56,035 bases of DNA from Lachnospiraceae bacterium. GTDB taxonomy: Bacteria; Bacillota; Clostridia; Lachnospirales; Lachnospiraceae. Numbering within the stretch: position 1 is the first letter of the stretch; every line of letters starts with the position of its first letter. Made by a program: the position numbers and the translations under genes. Positions 42,483 to 49,873 of this stretch are shown here, one piece after another. Location of the stretch: assembly GCA_009774625.1 (NCBI GenBank), contig VSOB01000014.1:1-56035 (forward strand), in the 5' to 3' direction. Under the pieces are notes generated by a model that ran no database searches, had not been told where the DNA came from, and worked only from the letters and a program-made list of their open reading frames with translations.

Positions 42483-42922
42483 AAGCCAAACGCCTCCTTT
42501 GCCACTTTCATTACCTCGATCATATGATCCAGCTGCAGCTTCAGATTTTCAAAAACAGAATCCTCAATGCCGCAGAAATCTATCCCGTCACTGCCCCATT
42601 CCTCTCCGACAAAGAGAATGTTCCCCATGATCGGATGGCCGTGCCTGTCAGTTTCATAGAGATAACTGCCAACCGGATTCGGCTCGTTTTCCTTTAACAG
42701 CCCCTCCTCATCAATCAGCATACTTATACACTGCCCCGGCACTTTTGTCGGGCGGTTTTTCATATGCAGCACTGTATACAATCTGCTCGGCATGATATGC
42801 TCATAAATGCGGCAGTCATTCCCGATCAGTTCCCGCAGGAACCGGTTCTCTTCCGCATATCCCCCGGAAGGGAATTCATGCACTGTCAACTCAAGATCTG
42901 TTGAAATTTTAATCAGCTTCAT
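42479..42922 (-). CDS. DUF3846-like phage protein
   Basis: A 147-residue protein (after choosing ATG 42922, which overlaps the upstream stop as TAATG, with AAAGGAG upstream) that resembles DUF3846, found in many phages and integrative elements. It contains FLRELIGNDCRIYEHIMP, MLIDEEGLLKENEPN and GNILFVGEE, the family core. Function is unknown. It overlaps the SbcDC gene by four bases and belongs to the recombination block. Confidence 0.7.
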   Translation of the reverse strand: MKLIKISTDLELTVHEFPSGGYAEENRFLRELIGNDCRIYEHIMPSRLYTVLHMKNRPTKVPGQCISMLIDEEGLLKENEPNPVGSYLYETDRHGHPIMGNILFVGEEWGSDGIDFCGIEDSVFENLKLQLDHMIEVMKVAKEAFGL

Positions 42923-44082
42923 TACTTCCCCGCTCCTTTCTGGCACTTCATGCAAAGCGGCCTCCCAAATTTATTAAGGGAATATCCATACACCCTTTCG
43001 CTGATTTCCGCTCCGCATTCATCACAGAAATATCCACTGGATTCTTCGCGGGGCGTCTCTGCCTGCTGGGCCGGCGGCTCCCGGCGCTCCGGTGTCTCCT
43101 GTGCCTGCCGGTATCCCTCCGGAATATCATCATCTTCTGCACTCCGCTCAGATGTAAAAGCCGGATTGCTCAGATTTTCCTCCGGATCAAAGGCCTCATG
43201 AACAGTGTCCTCGAAAATCCCCATAGAGTTGATTGCCGGCGGCGTCGCTGCCGCACCGAACATATTCCCCATAGAATTCATTCCCTGTTGCAACATTGCC
43301 TGCCGCACAGTGGCATCCGAGTAATCCGGCGAGAATGTGACAGTGGGAACCGCAAACGGTTTTTTCAATTCGTTCAGCTGGTATGTACCTTTGATTCCCA
43401 GCAAAGCCCGGATAACCCGCAGGATTGCCCCCGTCTGTGCCTTTTCAGATGCCGTTTTCCTGAGAAGCGTCATGTTTACCAAAATGGAACGCTCAATGTA
43501 TTTTTCCCGGTCACAGTCTGCGATCACATAATACTTTTCCGGTTTGTTCCATTTGTCCCGCTTCTCCGAATCCTCCCGCCATTCTCCTTTGAACATATCC
43601 GCTGCGGCCTTTGCAGCTCTCCAGTCGTGGATTCCCATAATGGATTTATCCATGAATTCGAGGCGGTATTTGGATTCTTCATCATCCAGACAGATCCGCT
43701 TAGTTTCTGCGTGCGTCTTGAAAGTCCCGTCCGGGAGCCGGAGTGCTCCATATGCCTTGCCGACATAAGTATTTGCATTTTCCCGAAAGACCGTTGTGCA
43801 CTCCGGATGGAACTGAACGCCCGCCGCAGTCGCAAGCTTCATCAGGAGCGGCTTTGCCGGGGAGAAAACGTCTGCATAGATTGCTTTTCCGTTCCGATCC
43901 TCCCCGGTCTTGATATTGCCGACCTTAAAAATATCGCCGGAGTTCTCCGAGGTGTCGGCCACAACCTCCATGACCGTACATTTGTAAAAGGGATTGATCT
44001 GCACTGATGTAGCTGCCGGTATCAGCAGATTGCAGTTCTGATATTTTGACTGGATTTCAGTCAATGCATAAGAATTGTCCAT
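42922..44082 (-). CDS. Probable phage recombination protein with C-terminal zinc ribbon
   Basis: A 386-residue protein. The first ~290 residues (KTASEKAQTGAILRVIRALL, GIKGTYQLNELKKPFAVPTV) have the look of phage single-strand annealing proteins, whose genes often lie by nucleases such as SbcCD. The C-terminus is disordered and acidic, then ends in a zinc ribbon (FCDECGAEISERVYGY ... CMKCQ). Annealing activity is an inference from context. No confident family match by eye. A GGAGG ribosome site precedes ATG 44082. Confidence 0.5.
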   Translation of the reverse strand: MDNSYALTEIQSKYQNCNLLIPAATSVQINPFYKCTVMEVVADTSENSGDIFKVGNIKTGEDRNGKAIYADVFSPAKPLLMKLATAAGVQFHPECTTVFRENANTYVGKAYGALRLPDGTFKTHAETKRICLDDEESKYRLEFMDKSIMGIHDWRAAKAAADMFKGEWREDSEKRDKWNKPEKYYVIADCDREKYIERSILVNMTLLRKTASEKAQTGAILRVIRALLGIKGTYQLNELKKPFAVPTVTFSPDYSDATVRQAMLQQGMNSMGNMFGAAATPPAINSMGIFEDTVHEAFDPEENLSNPAFTSERSAEDDDIPEGYRQAQETPERREPPAQQAETPREESSGYFCDECGAEISERVYGYSLNKFGRPLCMKCQKGAGK

Positions 44083-44247
44083 AAATTTTCCTCCATATCG
44101 TCATTGATTTATTTGCTAAATCATGCCTCAATATGGTTTTCCGCAGGAGCCACCCCAGCCACCTACCGAGTGCTCTTTTCTCCATATTCTGCATGTTTAT
44201 AGCCATTTTCATTGTCCTCTTTACCATATTGAAAAATTCTGCTTGCT
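44083..44247. other. 165-base gap with a structured element and a doubtful 56-codon frame
   Basis: The gap between the recombination gene and the next small gene holds one copy of a palindrome-bracketed element (44129-44187). A minus-strand reading frame of about 56 codons crosses it (MKMAINMQNMEKRALGRWL...), with AAAGAGG near an ATG, but it overlaps the next gene's start and its sequence is mainly the repeat. I do not call it a gene. Confidence 0.35.
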
Positions 44248-44324
44248 TTATCCGGCAGGAACTGCTACAATATGGTTATCCGTAGGGGCGCTCTGGCAAT
44301 TTGCCGAGTGCTCTTTTTCCATAT
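44129..44324. repeat. Duplicated element bracketed by CAATATGG / CCATAT
   Basis: Two related copies, 44129-44187 and 44268-44324, each start CAATATGG and end CCATAT on the plus strand. Both contain GAGTGCTCTTTT near the end and CCG-AGG near the start. Copy one lies in the 3' coding end of the gene at 44248-44559, the other in the gap. Each can fold back on its ends. Possible binding site pair or a gene-end duplication. Confidence 0.45.
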
Positions 44325-44559
44325 CACGCAGCGTCCTGCACAGATCCATCGTAAATTTTGAGAAAGCGAGGCTCCTGACATACTCTTCCGTCAGCTTTAC
44401 CAGATACCAGTGCTCCAACACCACCGGCCTCCGCTCCAGCTGATAGATATATTCCTGCTTGCGCCGGGCGCAACCCAAAGCCTCCCGGAACTGTTCATCT
44501 GTTATTGCGAAGCCCAGCAGTTCTTCTACCTCCTGCCTTTTCATGTCCTGTTTCTGCAT
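44248..44559 (-). CDS. Phage protein of unknown function
   Basis: A 103-residue helical protein (KRQEVEELLGFAITDEQFREALG, YIYQLERRPVVLEHWYLVKL). ATG 44559 is preferred since GGAGG lies nine bases upstream. It overlaps the membrane-protein gene before it by 65 bases in a different frame. The last codons include one copy of the CAATATGG-bracketed repeat. No family assigned. Confidence 0.5.
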   Translation of the reverse strand: MQKQDMKRQEVEELLGFAITDEQFREALGCARRKQEYIYQLERRPVVLEHWYLVKLTEEYVRSLAFSKFTMDLCRTLRDMEKEHSANCQSAPTDNHIVAVPAG

Positions 44560-44770
44560 ACATTCCATCCTCCAACGCATTCAAAAATATATTGATCATC
44601 TTATAAGCCGCCCAGGCCACCATGGGGATAAAAAGATACTCTCCTCCGACAGCATCATAGCCACGCTCCAGATAGGCATAGCGTATAGCCCATTTCCCGG
44701 CCATGTATGTAACTGCCATAACATAAACTGCCACGACCGCCGGCCGCCCGATCCACTTCCACCTGCTCAT
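44495..44770 (-). CDS. Small membrane protein
   Basis: A 91-residue protein with an N-terminal transmembrane segment (PAVVAVYVMAVTYMAG) and a second hydrophobic stretch (YLFIPMVAWAAYKMINIFL). GGAGGG precedes ATG 44770. It overlaps the wall-hydrolase gene by four bases. The pairing suggests they act together at the envelope. A holin-like role is possible but unproven. Confidence 0.6.
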   Translation of the reverse strand: MSRWKWIGRPAVVAVYVMAVTYMAGKWAIRYAYLERGYDAVGGEYLFIPMVAWAAYKMINIFLNALEDGMYAETGHEKAGGRRTAGLRNNR

Positions 44771-45387
44771 TTCCCGCCCTCCTTATCCGTGTAAAAATAA
44801 TGGTTGCCATGTTGGAAAAGGAATTCCAAATTTTCCTCATGCCAGGTGGATTCACTCTCACTCTCGAAGTAGGTAGCACCCATACTTTCATCCCATCCAT
44901 CCACTTCAATCAGAGAAAGAGCCTGCCAACAATCGGCATCCGGCTCCACTCTGTCAAACCTTCCGCTGGCAACGGGGCTGAACTGCCTTTCCTGATAGAT
45001 CACTTCTTCTACAGAATCAGGAAATCCACCGGCTTTCACACGGTTCAGGACCACCAGCATGACCAGCGCTTTTCCCTCTGTATCCTCACTCTCCGCCTCT
45101 GCCATTGCGATTTTGGCGAGAAGATAAGAATCCTCCGAGCTCCGGCTCTCGCTTTCCGTTTGTGGCGGTTCCTCTGTTGGCTCAGGCAATGAGACCGATT
45201 CAACTGATAATCGTCTCTCTTTTTCTTTGATCCCCGGCTCCTCCTGACAGATTGCAGCTTGCATATCCGCCCTCTGCCCTACTGCCGGACTTGCGCCGTC
45301 CGTGCCCGCCGTACTTATAAATGCCGCTGCAGACAACACCACCAGGCCTACCACCGCACCCAGGCTAACAACAACTTTTGCTTTCAC
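44767..45387 (-). CDS. SleB-type cell wall hydrolase
   Basis: A 206-residue protein with an N-terminal signal/anchor (KVVVSLGAVVGLVVLSAAAF), a disordered Pro/Glu/Ser linker, and a SleB/Hydrolase_2 domain from about residue 95: LLAKIAMAEAESEDTEGKAL, VVLNRV, IYQERQFSPV, then ATYFESESESTWHE. This domain cleaves spore cortex or cell wall peptidoglycan. Start GTG 45387 has GGGGAGG six bases upstream and gives a clean signal segment. Location among early genes, not the lysis block, is unusual. Confidence 0.82.
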   Translation of the reverse strand: MKAKVVVSLGAVVGLVVLSAAAFISTAGTDGASPAVGQRADMQAAICQEEPGIKEKERRLSVESVSLPEPTEEPPQTESESRSSEDSYLLAKIAMAEAESEDTEGKALVMLVVLNRVKAGGFPDSVEEVIYQERQFSPVASGRFDRVEPDADCWQALSLIEVDGWDESMGATYFESESESTWHEENLEFLFQHGNHYFYTDKEGGK

Positions 45388-45556
45388 ACCGAACCTCCCC
45401 GCTGTCGAACGCAAAAGCAAGCTGCCTCGCTTTCGGTTCCATTTTCAAGTGCCGGCTGAAAAACTCCTGTTTCTTTTCCGCTTCCTCCCAGCAATCGCAT
45501 TTTTCGCCCGGATCCAGCGTAGCCCCGCAATCCGGACAGATTTTGTAAAATGCCAT
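45365..45556 (-). CDS. Small zinc-binding phage protein
   Basis: A 63-residue protein with a short zinc ribbon (KICPDCGATLDPGEKCDCWEE) and a C-terminal acidic/aromatic part. ATG 45556 has AGGAGGTG upstream. It overlaps the SleB-type gene by 23 bases. One of the many zinc-ribbon genes of this phage, role unknown. Confidence 0.6.
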   Translation of the reverse strand: MAFYKICPDCGATLDPGEKCDCWEEAEKKQEFFSRHLKMEPKARQLAFAFDSGEVRCESKSCC

Positions 45557-45566
45557 GACACACCTC

Positions 45567-45791
45567 CTATTCTTCAATCATGCACCGCTCCAAAAAATAC
45601 TTTCTCGGTACTTTTCCCTGCGGATACGCCGGCGTCAGCTTGCCGGCTTCTATGAGTTCCTCCCTGAGCTTTCTTATCAGCTCATAGGCCTTATTTTCTT
45701 TGCAACCGAGATACTCCATAACCTCTGCAACCCCACAATAGTATTTCCCGGGGGAAGAGATCACGCCCGGCGCCGCTGCCAATGCTCCCAT
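45567..45791 (-). CDS. Small HTH DNA-binding protein
   Basis: A 74-residue protein (ATG 45791, AGGAGGG upstream) with a winged helix-turn-helix pattern, CGVAEVMEYLGCKENKAYEL, then RKLREELIEAGKL and VPRKYFLERC. This layout matches small excisionase/MerR-like phage regulators. It lies at the leftward end of the early control genes, where Xis or a secondary regulator would fit. Integrase accessory or operator binding are both possible. Confidence 0.65.
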   Translation of the reverse strand: MGALAAAPGVISSPGKYYCGVAEVMEYLGCKENKAYELIRKLREELIEAGKLTPAYPQGKVPRKYFLERCMIEE

Positions 45792-45805
45792 GCAATCCCT
45801 CCTTC

Positions 45806-46171
45806 CTACCATGTCGCACGGACAACATACGGATTATCATCAATCTCCGGATCGTAGTAATCAACCTGGACCGGGATGCCCGCGCGGACAGCATCAACAA
45901 TTCCCTGCACTTCATCCAGCGTCCGCATCTCCGAGCGGGGCGGCGCCTCGATCTGCACCTCCAGCGCTCTCCGCAGATAGGCCATGGCACCTTTCAGGTA
46001 AAAGTCTCCGTAGTGTGTGCGAAAGTGCATATCCCGCTGCACATCACCCATTCCCTGCCCTTGCAGTGCATAGTGTTTCAGAAAGCCCTTCACAATGGCG
46101 TCTTCGTCCAGATTGTCATGGGCCAAATCAAACAACCATGTTGCCTTATCTTCCAGCCATGCTTTTGCCAT
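45806..46171 (-). CDS. Phage protein of unknown function
   Basis: A 121-residue protein (ATG 46171, AAAGGAGGG upstream) of mixed helical character (WLEDKATWLFDLAHDNLDEDAIVKG; YLKGAMAYLRRALEVQIEAPP). No motif recognised. It lies between two HTH regulators in the early operon. Confidence 0.55.
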   Translation of the reverse strand: MAKAWLEDKATWLFDLAHDNLDEDAIVKGFLKHYALQGQGMGDVQRDMHFRTHYGDFYLKGAMAYLRRALEVQIEAPPRSEMRTLDEVQGIVDAVRAGIPVQVDYYDPEIDDNPYVVRATW

Positions 46172-46173
46172 GG

Positions 46174-46605
46174 TCACACACCCTCCTTTGATAAATCCCT
46201 CATTTCCAGCTCTCCCGGCTTTAATCCAAAAAAATCTGCTATTTTATGCCTTTCCGCAGGACCGATAGGGAGTTCTAATCCAAACCGCACACATTGCTTC
46301 CATTGGCTCATTGTCAGCCCCATCAAAAGGGCTAATTCTTTATCGCTAATCTCATACTTGGTCTGCAAAAATCGGACATTTCTTATGTAAAGCGGTTGGA
46401 CCGGCCGAATTGGTTTGGCAATCAATTCATCTACAGTAATCTGGAAATGAAATGCCAGATCAACAACCTTTTGCAAATTCGGTTCACATTCCCCTTTCTC
46501 ATATCTGCTGATAGTCATTTCTGTCACAAAAAGCATATTGGCTATGTCTTTTTGCGTTTCCCCGTTTTTTTCTCTCAGATACTTCAAGTTTTGTGCTAAA
46601 TACAA
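46174..46605 (-). CDS. XRE-family regulator with N-terminal HTH
   Basis: A 143-residue protein with a canonical XRE helix-turn-helix (LKYLREKNGETQKDIANMLF, then VTEMTISRYEKGECEPN) and a second, degenerate HTH-like region in the C-terminal half (LQTKYEISDKELALLMG). I propose TTG 46605 because GGGAGGTGG stands at the right distance. The longer GTG reading has no site. The iteron block lies just upstream of this gene. A role in early-gene control is likely. Confidence 0.7.
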   Translation of the reverse strand: MYLAQNLKYLREKNGETQKDIANMLFVTEMTISRYEKGECEPNLQKVVDLAFHFQITVDELIAKPIRPVQPLYIRNVRFLQTKYEISDKELALLMGLTMSQWKQCVRFGLELPIGPAERHKIADFFGLKPGELEMRDLSKEGV

Positions 46606-46628
46606 CTTTCCACCTCCCACTGCCTATC

Positions 46629-46723
46629 CACATTGGATTCCGATTTGGATTTGGATTCGGATTGGATTACGGACGCACTTGCCAGCAATCGCTGTCAAAT
46701 GTCCGCATATTGCAGGCAAGATA
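46629..46723. repeat. Second origin-like iteron block
   Basis: The gap between two regulator genes holds GGATTC-CGATTT-GGATTT-GGATTCGG-ATTGGATTAC (46634-46670), then ACGGACGCACTTG, and CAAATGTCCGCA. The stretch 46660-46678 repeats 19 bases found in the initiator-gene iterons at 38174-38192. Intergenic iterons away from the initiator suggest a second binding site for the initiator or a regulatory loop. Confidence 0.6.
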
Positions 46724-47197
46724 TTACAGATTTTTCTTTACCCACAGCTTGAGGCTCTGCGCTATCTGCTCCAGTTCCTCCAGATTTTCGAGCACCTTAT
46801 TCAGATCTCCTTTTTCGTCCTCCGAAATAATACCGTCCTCTGTAATATCCAACAGCAAATCCTTTGTTTCTCCAATTTTTCGGAAAGTAGAAAGTGCCTT
46901 GATTGATATCCTGTCAAGATCTGCCAGATCGGCTTTGGGCATTTCTCCACCGAGAGGGCAGATATTCGTGCAGTAATAGTTTTCCAGTTCCGGCGCATTA
47001 TACAAATCCGCCATGAGGCGTATCTCTTCAGGATAGGGATTGGTTATTCCGCTTTCAATCCTATAAAGGCGTCCCCGGTCAATGGACATTATGTCTGCCG
47101 CCCCTTCTCTGCTGCTTAATTGCTCATTGTGTGCTGCCGCCGCGCAACGTGCCTTATAGAACACGTTGGAACTTGTCTTTGCTGCTATATTTGCCAT
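46724..47197 (-). CDS. HTH-domain regulator, phage early gene
   Basis: A 157-residue protein with a helix-turn-helix-like segment near residues 20-70 (REGAADIMSIDRGRLYRIE, SGITNPYPEEIRLMADLY) and a C-terminal helical region (LNKVLENLEELEQIAQSL). Start ATG 47197 has GGAGGTG upstream. It follows the Cro-like gene by 45 bases and is in the first early transcript, so it is probably a regulator or modifier of lysogeny. Family assignment beyond XRE-like is not possible. Confidence 0.6.
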   Translation of the reverse strand: MANIAAKTSSNVFYKARCAAAAHNEQLSSREGAADIMSIDRGRLYRIESGITNPYPEEIRLMADLYNAPELENYYCTNICPLGGEMPKADLADLDRISIKALSTFRKIGETKDLLLDITEDGIISEDEKGDLNKVLENLEELEQIAQSLKLWVKKNL

Positions 47198-47242
47198 TTT
47201 GATTTTCACCTCCATGCTTTATAATGAAATAAAGTCAATTTT

Positions 47243-47458
47243 TTATGGACTTTCGTGGCAAAAAAACTCTGTCGTTTTATCACAAGCATTGGAGATGCTG
47301 ACTGCCATCTCAAAGCTAAGTTTAATATTCCCACGCTCCAACTCGGATACCCATTGCTTTGATTTACCGATTCTTTTTCCGAGTTCAGTCTGTGTCAGCT
47401 TGGCATCTTTACGGGCATCTTTTACCCTTTTTGCTGTGTTGATGGTAATGGCATCCAC
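47243..47458 (-). CDS. Cro-like XRE regulator
   Basis: A 71-residue HTH protein (RVKDARKDAKLTQTELGKRI, GKSKQWVSELERGNIKLS) of the HipB/Cro type. It begins at GTG 47458 with AAAGGAGGG ahead, and is the first gene of the leftward early operon. It lies opposite the repressor gene across the switch region, the classical Cro position. It probably competes with the repressor for the TCCA-N7-TGGA operators. Confidence 0.8.
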   Translation of the reverse strand: MDAITINTAKRVKDARKDAKLTQTELGKRIGKSKQWVSELERGNIKLSFEMAVSISNACDKTTEFFCHESP

Positions 47459-47477
47459 TTTTTCGCCCTCCTTTCAG

Positions 47478-47492
47478 TCCATTTTCTATGGA
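47478..47492. promoter_or_regulatory. Operator O1 (TCCA-N7-TGGA)
   Basis: TCCATTTTCTATGGA, one of three 15-base sites of the same format in the 155-base divergent region. It covers the predicted transcription start of the early promoter, so binding would block it. Confidence 0.7.
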
Positions 47493-47499
47493 CATTTTA

Positions 47500-47528
47500 A
47501 TATTAGTCCATTAAATATGGATTGTCAA
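47500..47528 (-). promoter_or_regulatory. Leftward early promoter
   Basis: TTGACA (47528-47523), exactly 17 bases, then TAATAT (47505-47500) on the minus strand. It drives the Cro-like gene and the early operon. Operator O2 occupies most of the spacer and O1 covers the start, so the repressor would fully shut it. Confidence 0.8.
47507..47521. promoter_or_regulatory. Operator O2 (TCCA-N7-TGGA)
   Basis: TCCATTAAATATGGA lies inside the 17-base spacer of the leftward early promoter. Same inverted-repeat format and length as O1 and O3. Confidence 0.72.
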
Positions 47529-47568
47529 TGGTTTTTGACAATTTTTTTTGGACTTTTTCTTTCGGAGG

Positions 47569-47597
47569 TTGAAAGTCCAGTATTTTTGGACTAAAAT
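47569..47597 (+). promoter_or_regulatory. Repressor promoter
   Basis: TTGAAA (47569-47574), 17 bases, TAAAAT (47592-47597). Operator O3 lies inside the spacer. The start point would fall around 47604, at the ribosome site of the repressor gene, so the leader is very short. An alternative start further left is possible. Confidence 0.55.
47576..47590. promoter_or_regulatory. Operator O3 (TCCA-N7-TGGA)
   Basis: TCCAGTATTTTTGGA, flanked by AG and CT to give AGTCCA/TGGACT arms. It lies in the spacer of the repressor promoter, so it is suited to autoregulation. Confidence 0.7.
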
Positions 47598-47613
47598 ACA
47601 TTAAGGAGGTTGA

Positions 47614-48270
47614 ATGCGTATGGCTGTAAGTGGAGAACGGATAAGACAGCTCCGGAAAGAGGCTGGACTTACACAAGAAGCTCTTGGGAAAAAATTGGGA
47701 GTCATAAAGCAAACTGTAAGCAGCTGGGAGAATGGCATTTCAGAGCCTAACAGCGAAATTTTATCAAATATGGCTTCCATTTTTAAGATTCCTATCGGGT
47801 ATTTATACGGGGATGCATCTACCGGTATCGATTATAAGAATTACCAAATGGACGCTCCCCAATTTACATTTGAATTCAAAATGAAAATAAGGGATTTGCT
47901 GGCAGAAAAAAAGATATCCAAAGACAATTTTGCAGAGATGCTTAATTTTAGCAAAGAAGAAGCTGACGCTTACCTATATGGCAACCGAATGCCATCCATT
48001 GAGGATCTGATCAAAATTGCTGGAGTCCTTAATGTGTCAACAGATTACTTACTAGATGTCTCGCACCGAAAACGCATCACAGAGGAAGAAGAAGCACTCC
48101 TTCAATCATTCAACCGCTGCGATGATGAATGTAAAAAATATCTCTTAGCAAAGGCAGGTGTTTTGTGCGTAGAGGGTATCTCGGCAGTTGCAGCTGGCGA
48201 ATACGGAAAATACGCCGATGAAGAAAAAAAATCCCGTCCTTCGAGTGGTACCGGAGGCATCGGGGCTTAA
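47614..48270 (+). CDS. Phage repressor, XRE family with two HTH domains
   Basis: A 218-residue repressor. The first HTH is at residues 9-60 (RIRQLRKEAGLTQEALGKKL, VIKQTVSSWENGISEPN). A second, weaker one lies at about 85-140 (FAEMLNFSKEEADAYLYGNR, MPSIEDLIKIAGVLNVS). No S24 peptidase domain is present, so induction would not use RecA-triggered self-cleavage. AAGGAGG stands four bases from ATG 47614 and ten from ATG 47620, so either could be used. It is divergent from the Cro-like gene and followed by a lipoprotein and integrase, forming the lysogeny operon. Confidence 0.85.
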   Translation: MRMAVSGERIRQLRKEAGLTQEALGKKLGVIKQTVSSWENGISEPNSEILSNMASIFKIPIGYLYGDASTGIDYKNYQMDAPQFTFEFKMKIRDLLAEKKISKDNFAEMLNFSKEEADAYLYGNRMPSIEDLIKIAGVLNVSTDYLLDVSHRKRITEEEEALLQSFNRCDDECKKYLLAKAGVLCVEGISAVAAGEYGKYADEEKKSRPSSGTGGIGA

Positions 48271-48324
48271 AAAAAATAGAAATTCACATATACGAAAACT
48301 GTGCTTAGAGGGGAAGTGAACATT

Positions 48325-48699
48325 ATGAGAAAATACATCTTCATACTGCTTTGTTTTATTATGCTTTTCCTATCCGCATGCGGAACTTCAAAAAAAGATA
48401 GCGTTCCAAGCGACAAGGCCGTTTCCTGTGCAAATAAAGCAATCGAAACAGCAGAGAAATACCTATCCTATGAACTCAATTATAAGGAAGCCAAAGAAAT
48501 AATAGATGACTTACAATCAGATATGGAATACGTGAGCGATCTTTCCACGGAGGATCCGAATTATTTTCCGGATTCTAATATTCACACTGCTATCATGGGA
48601 TTGTCAATCCACCTTATAGATGATAATTTCAAAGGCTCCGATGAAACATATTCTAAAATTCAGGATGATATAGAGGAATTGAAAAAACTGATAGATTGA
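48325..48699 (+). CDS. Small lipoprotein between repressor and integrase
   Basis: A 124-residue secreted lipoprotein: basic start MRKY, hydrophobic core, and lipobox LSAC with Cys19, so it should be anchored outside the membrane. The mature part is helical and acidic (ETAEKYLSYELNYKEAKEIIDDL). A GAGGGGAAG site lies upstream of ATG 48325, whereas the longer reading from 48301 would bury the signal peptide. Placed in the lysogeny operon, it could be a superinfection exclusion or lysogenic conversion factor, as known for some Gram-positive phages. That role is inference. Confidence 0.75.
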   Translation: MRKYIFILLCFIMLFLSACGTSKKDSVPSDKAVSCANKAIETAEKYLSYELNYKEAKEIIDDLQSDMEYVSDLSTEDPNYFPDSNIHTAIMGLSIHLIDDNFKGSDETYSKIQDDIEELKKLID

Positions 48700-48735
48700 T
48701 ATGTAGGTACTTTTCCCAGGAAGGAGGAAGCTGCC

Positions 48736-49842
48736 GTGCCGGCCTATAAGTACACCTTAAAAGACGGAAAAACCACACGCTGGTATGCCAACTTCTACTT
48801 CACGGACTGGACCGGCGAAAAGAAGCATATCTGCAAACGGGGCTTTAAGACGCAGCGCGAGGCCAAAGAGTATGAGCGCTCATTCCTGGATCAGCAGAAC
48901 AATACCAGCGATATCCTCTTTTCCTCCCTGGTGGAGAACTATCTGGAGGACATGTCGCACCGGTTGAAGCCTACCACAATGGAAAATAAGCGGTTCATCA
49001 TAAAAGGAAAGCTGCTCCCCTACTTCGGGAATCTGAAGGTATGCGATATTGACACCATCAAGGTCCGAAAATGGCAGAACGAATTGATATCCTACCGGGA
49101 TGAAGCCGGGAACCCCTTTTCCCAGACATATCTCAAGACTGTTAACAATCAGCTGTCCGCCATCATGAATTATGCCGTGGCCCATTACCGGCTCTCCGCT
49201 AATCCGTGCCGGGCCGCCGGCAGCATGGGGAAGAGCCGAGCCGAGGAAATGAATATATGGACACAGGCACAGTACGAGCAGTTCTCCGCCGCCATACAAA
49301 AATCCTCTGTAAAGCTGGCCTTTGATGTGCTCTTTTACACCGGAATGCGGTCCGGGGAGCTGCTGGCCCTTACCCCTGCAGACATCCTCCCTTCAAAACG
49401 AATCGATATCAATAAAAATTATGCAAAAGTAAATGGGGAAGAATTATTCCTGGAGCCAAAGACGCCCAAGGCTAAAAGGTGTATATCCATACCTGATTTT
49501 CTATACGATGATATTCAGGAATACATGGCAAAACTCTATGGGATTGAACAGGGGGACCGGATATTCTATTTCACAAAATCTGCCCTGGATAAAGAGATAA
49601 AGCGGATCGCCGCCAAAGTGGGGCTGCCAATTATAAGAGTCCACGATCTGAGGCACTCACATGCCAGTATGCTGATTGAAATGGGTTTTGCCCCATTGGA
49701 GATTGCGGACCGGCTGGGGCATGAATCCGTAAAGACCACTCTGGACACCTATTCCCATCTTTACCCGGACAAGGATCAGCAGCTGGCGGACCGGCTCAAT
49801 CAGTTCCGAAGGGCAGTGCCGCCGGCAGAAGAAAATTCTTGA
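48736..49842 (+). CDS. Tyrosine integrase
   Basis: A 368-residue integrase. An AP2-like N-terminal arm-binding domain (YANFYFTDWTGEKKHICKRGFKT), a SAM-like core domain (about 55-165), then the catalytic domain with Arg205 (TGMRSGE), Lys in the KTPKAKR beta-hairpin, His303-x-x-Arg306 (HDLRHSHAS), His329 (RLGHES) and Tyr339 (LDTYSHL). All catalytic residues are present, so it should be active. GTG 48736 follows AGGAAGGAGGAAG. It is transcribed toward guaA and the toxin module, so the right phage end is probably just downstream. Confidence 0.93.
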   Translation: MPAYKYTLKDGKTTRWYANFYFTDWTGEKKHICKRGFKTQREAKEYERSFLDQQNNTSDILFSSLVENYLEDMSHRLKPTTMENKRFIIKGKLLPYFGNLKVCDIDTIKVRKWQNELISYRDEAGNPFSQTYLKTVNNQLSAIMNYAVAHYRLSANPCRAAGSMGKSRAEEMNIWTQAQYEQFSAAIQKSSVKLAFDVLFYTGMRSGELLALTPADILPSKRIDINKNYAKVNGEELFLEPKTPKAKRCISIPDFLYDDIQEYMAKLYGIEQGDRIFYFTKSALDKEIKRIAAKVGLPIIRVHDLRHSHASMLIEMGFAPLEIADRLGHESVKTTLDTYSHLYPDKDQQLADRLNQFRRAVPPAEENS

Positions 49843-49867
49843 ATTTTCCCGCAGATTGTGCTATTCT
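49839..49867 (+). promoter_or_regulatory. Candidate promoter of antisense RNA
   Basis: TTGAAT (49839-49844), 17 bases, TATTCT (49862-49867), overlapping the integrase stop. A transcript would start near 49874 and run toward the toxin gene's 3' end, to a hairpin at 49953-49986. Each box matches four of six consensus bases, so it is a modest candidate. Confidence 0.4.
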
Positions 49868-49873
49868 TTAGAT

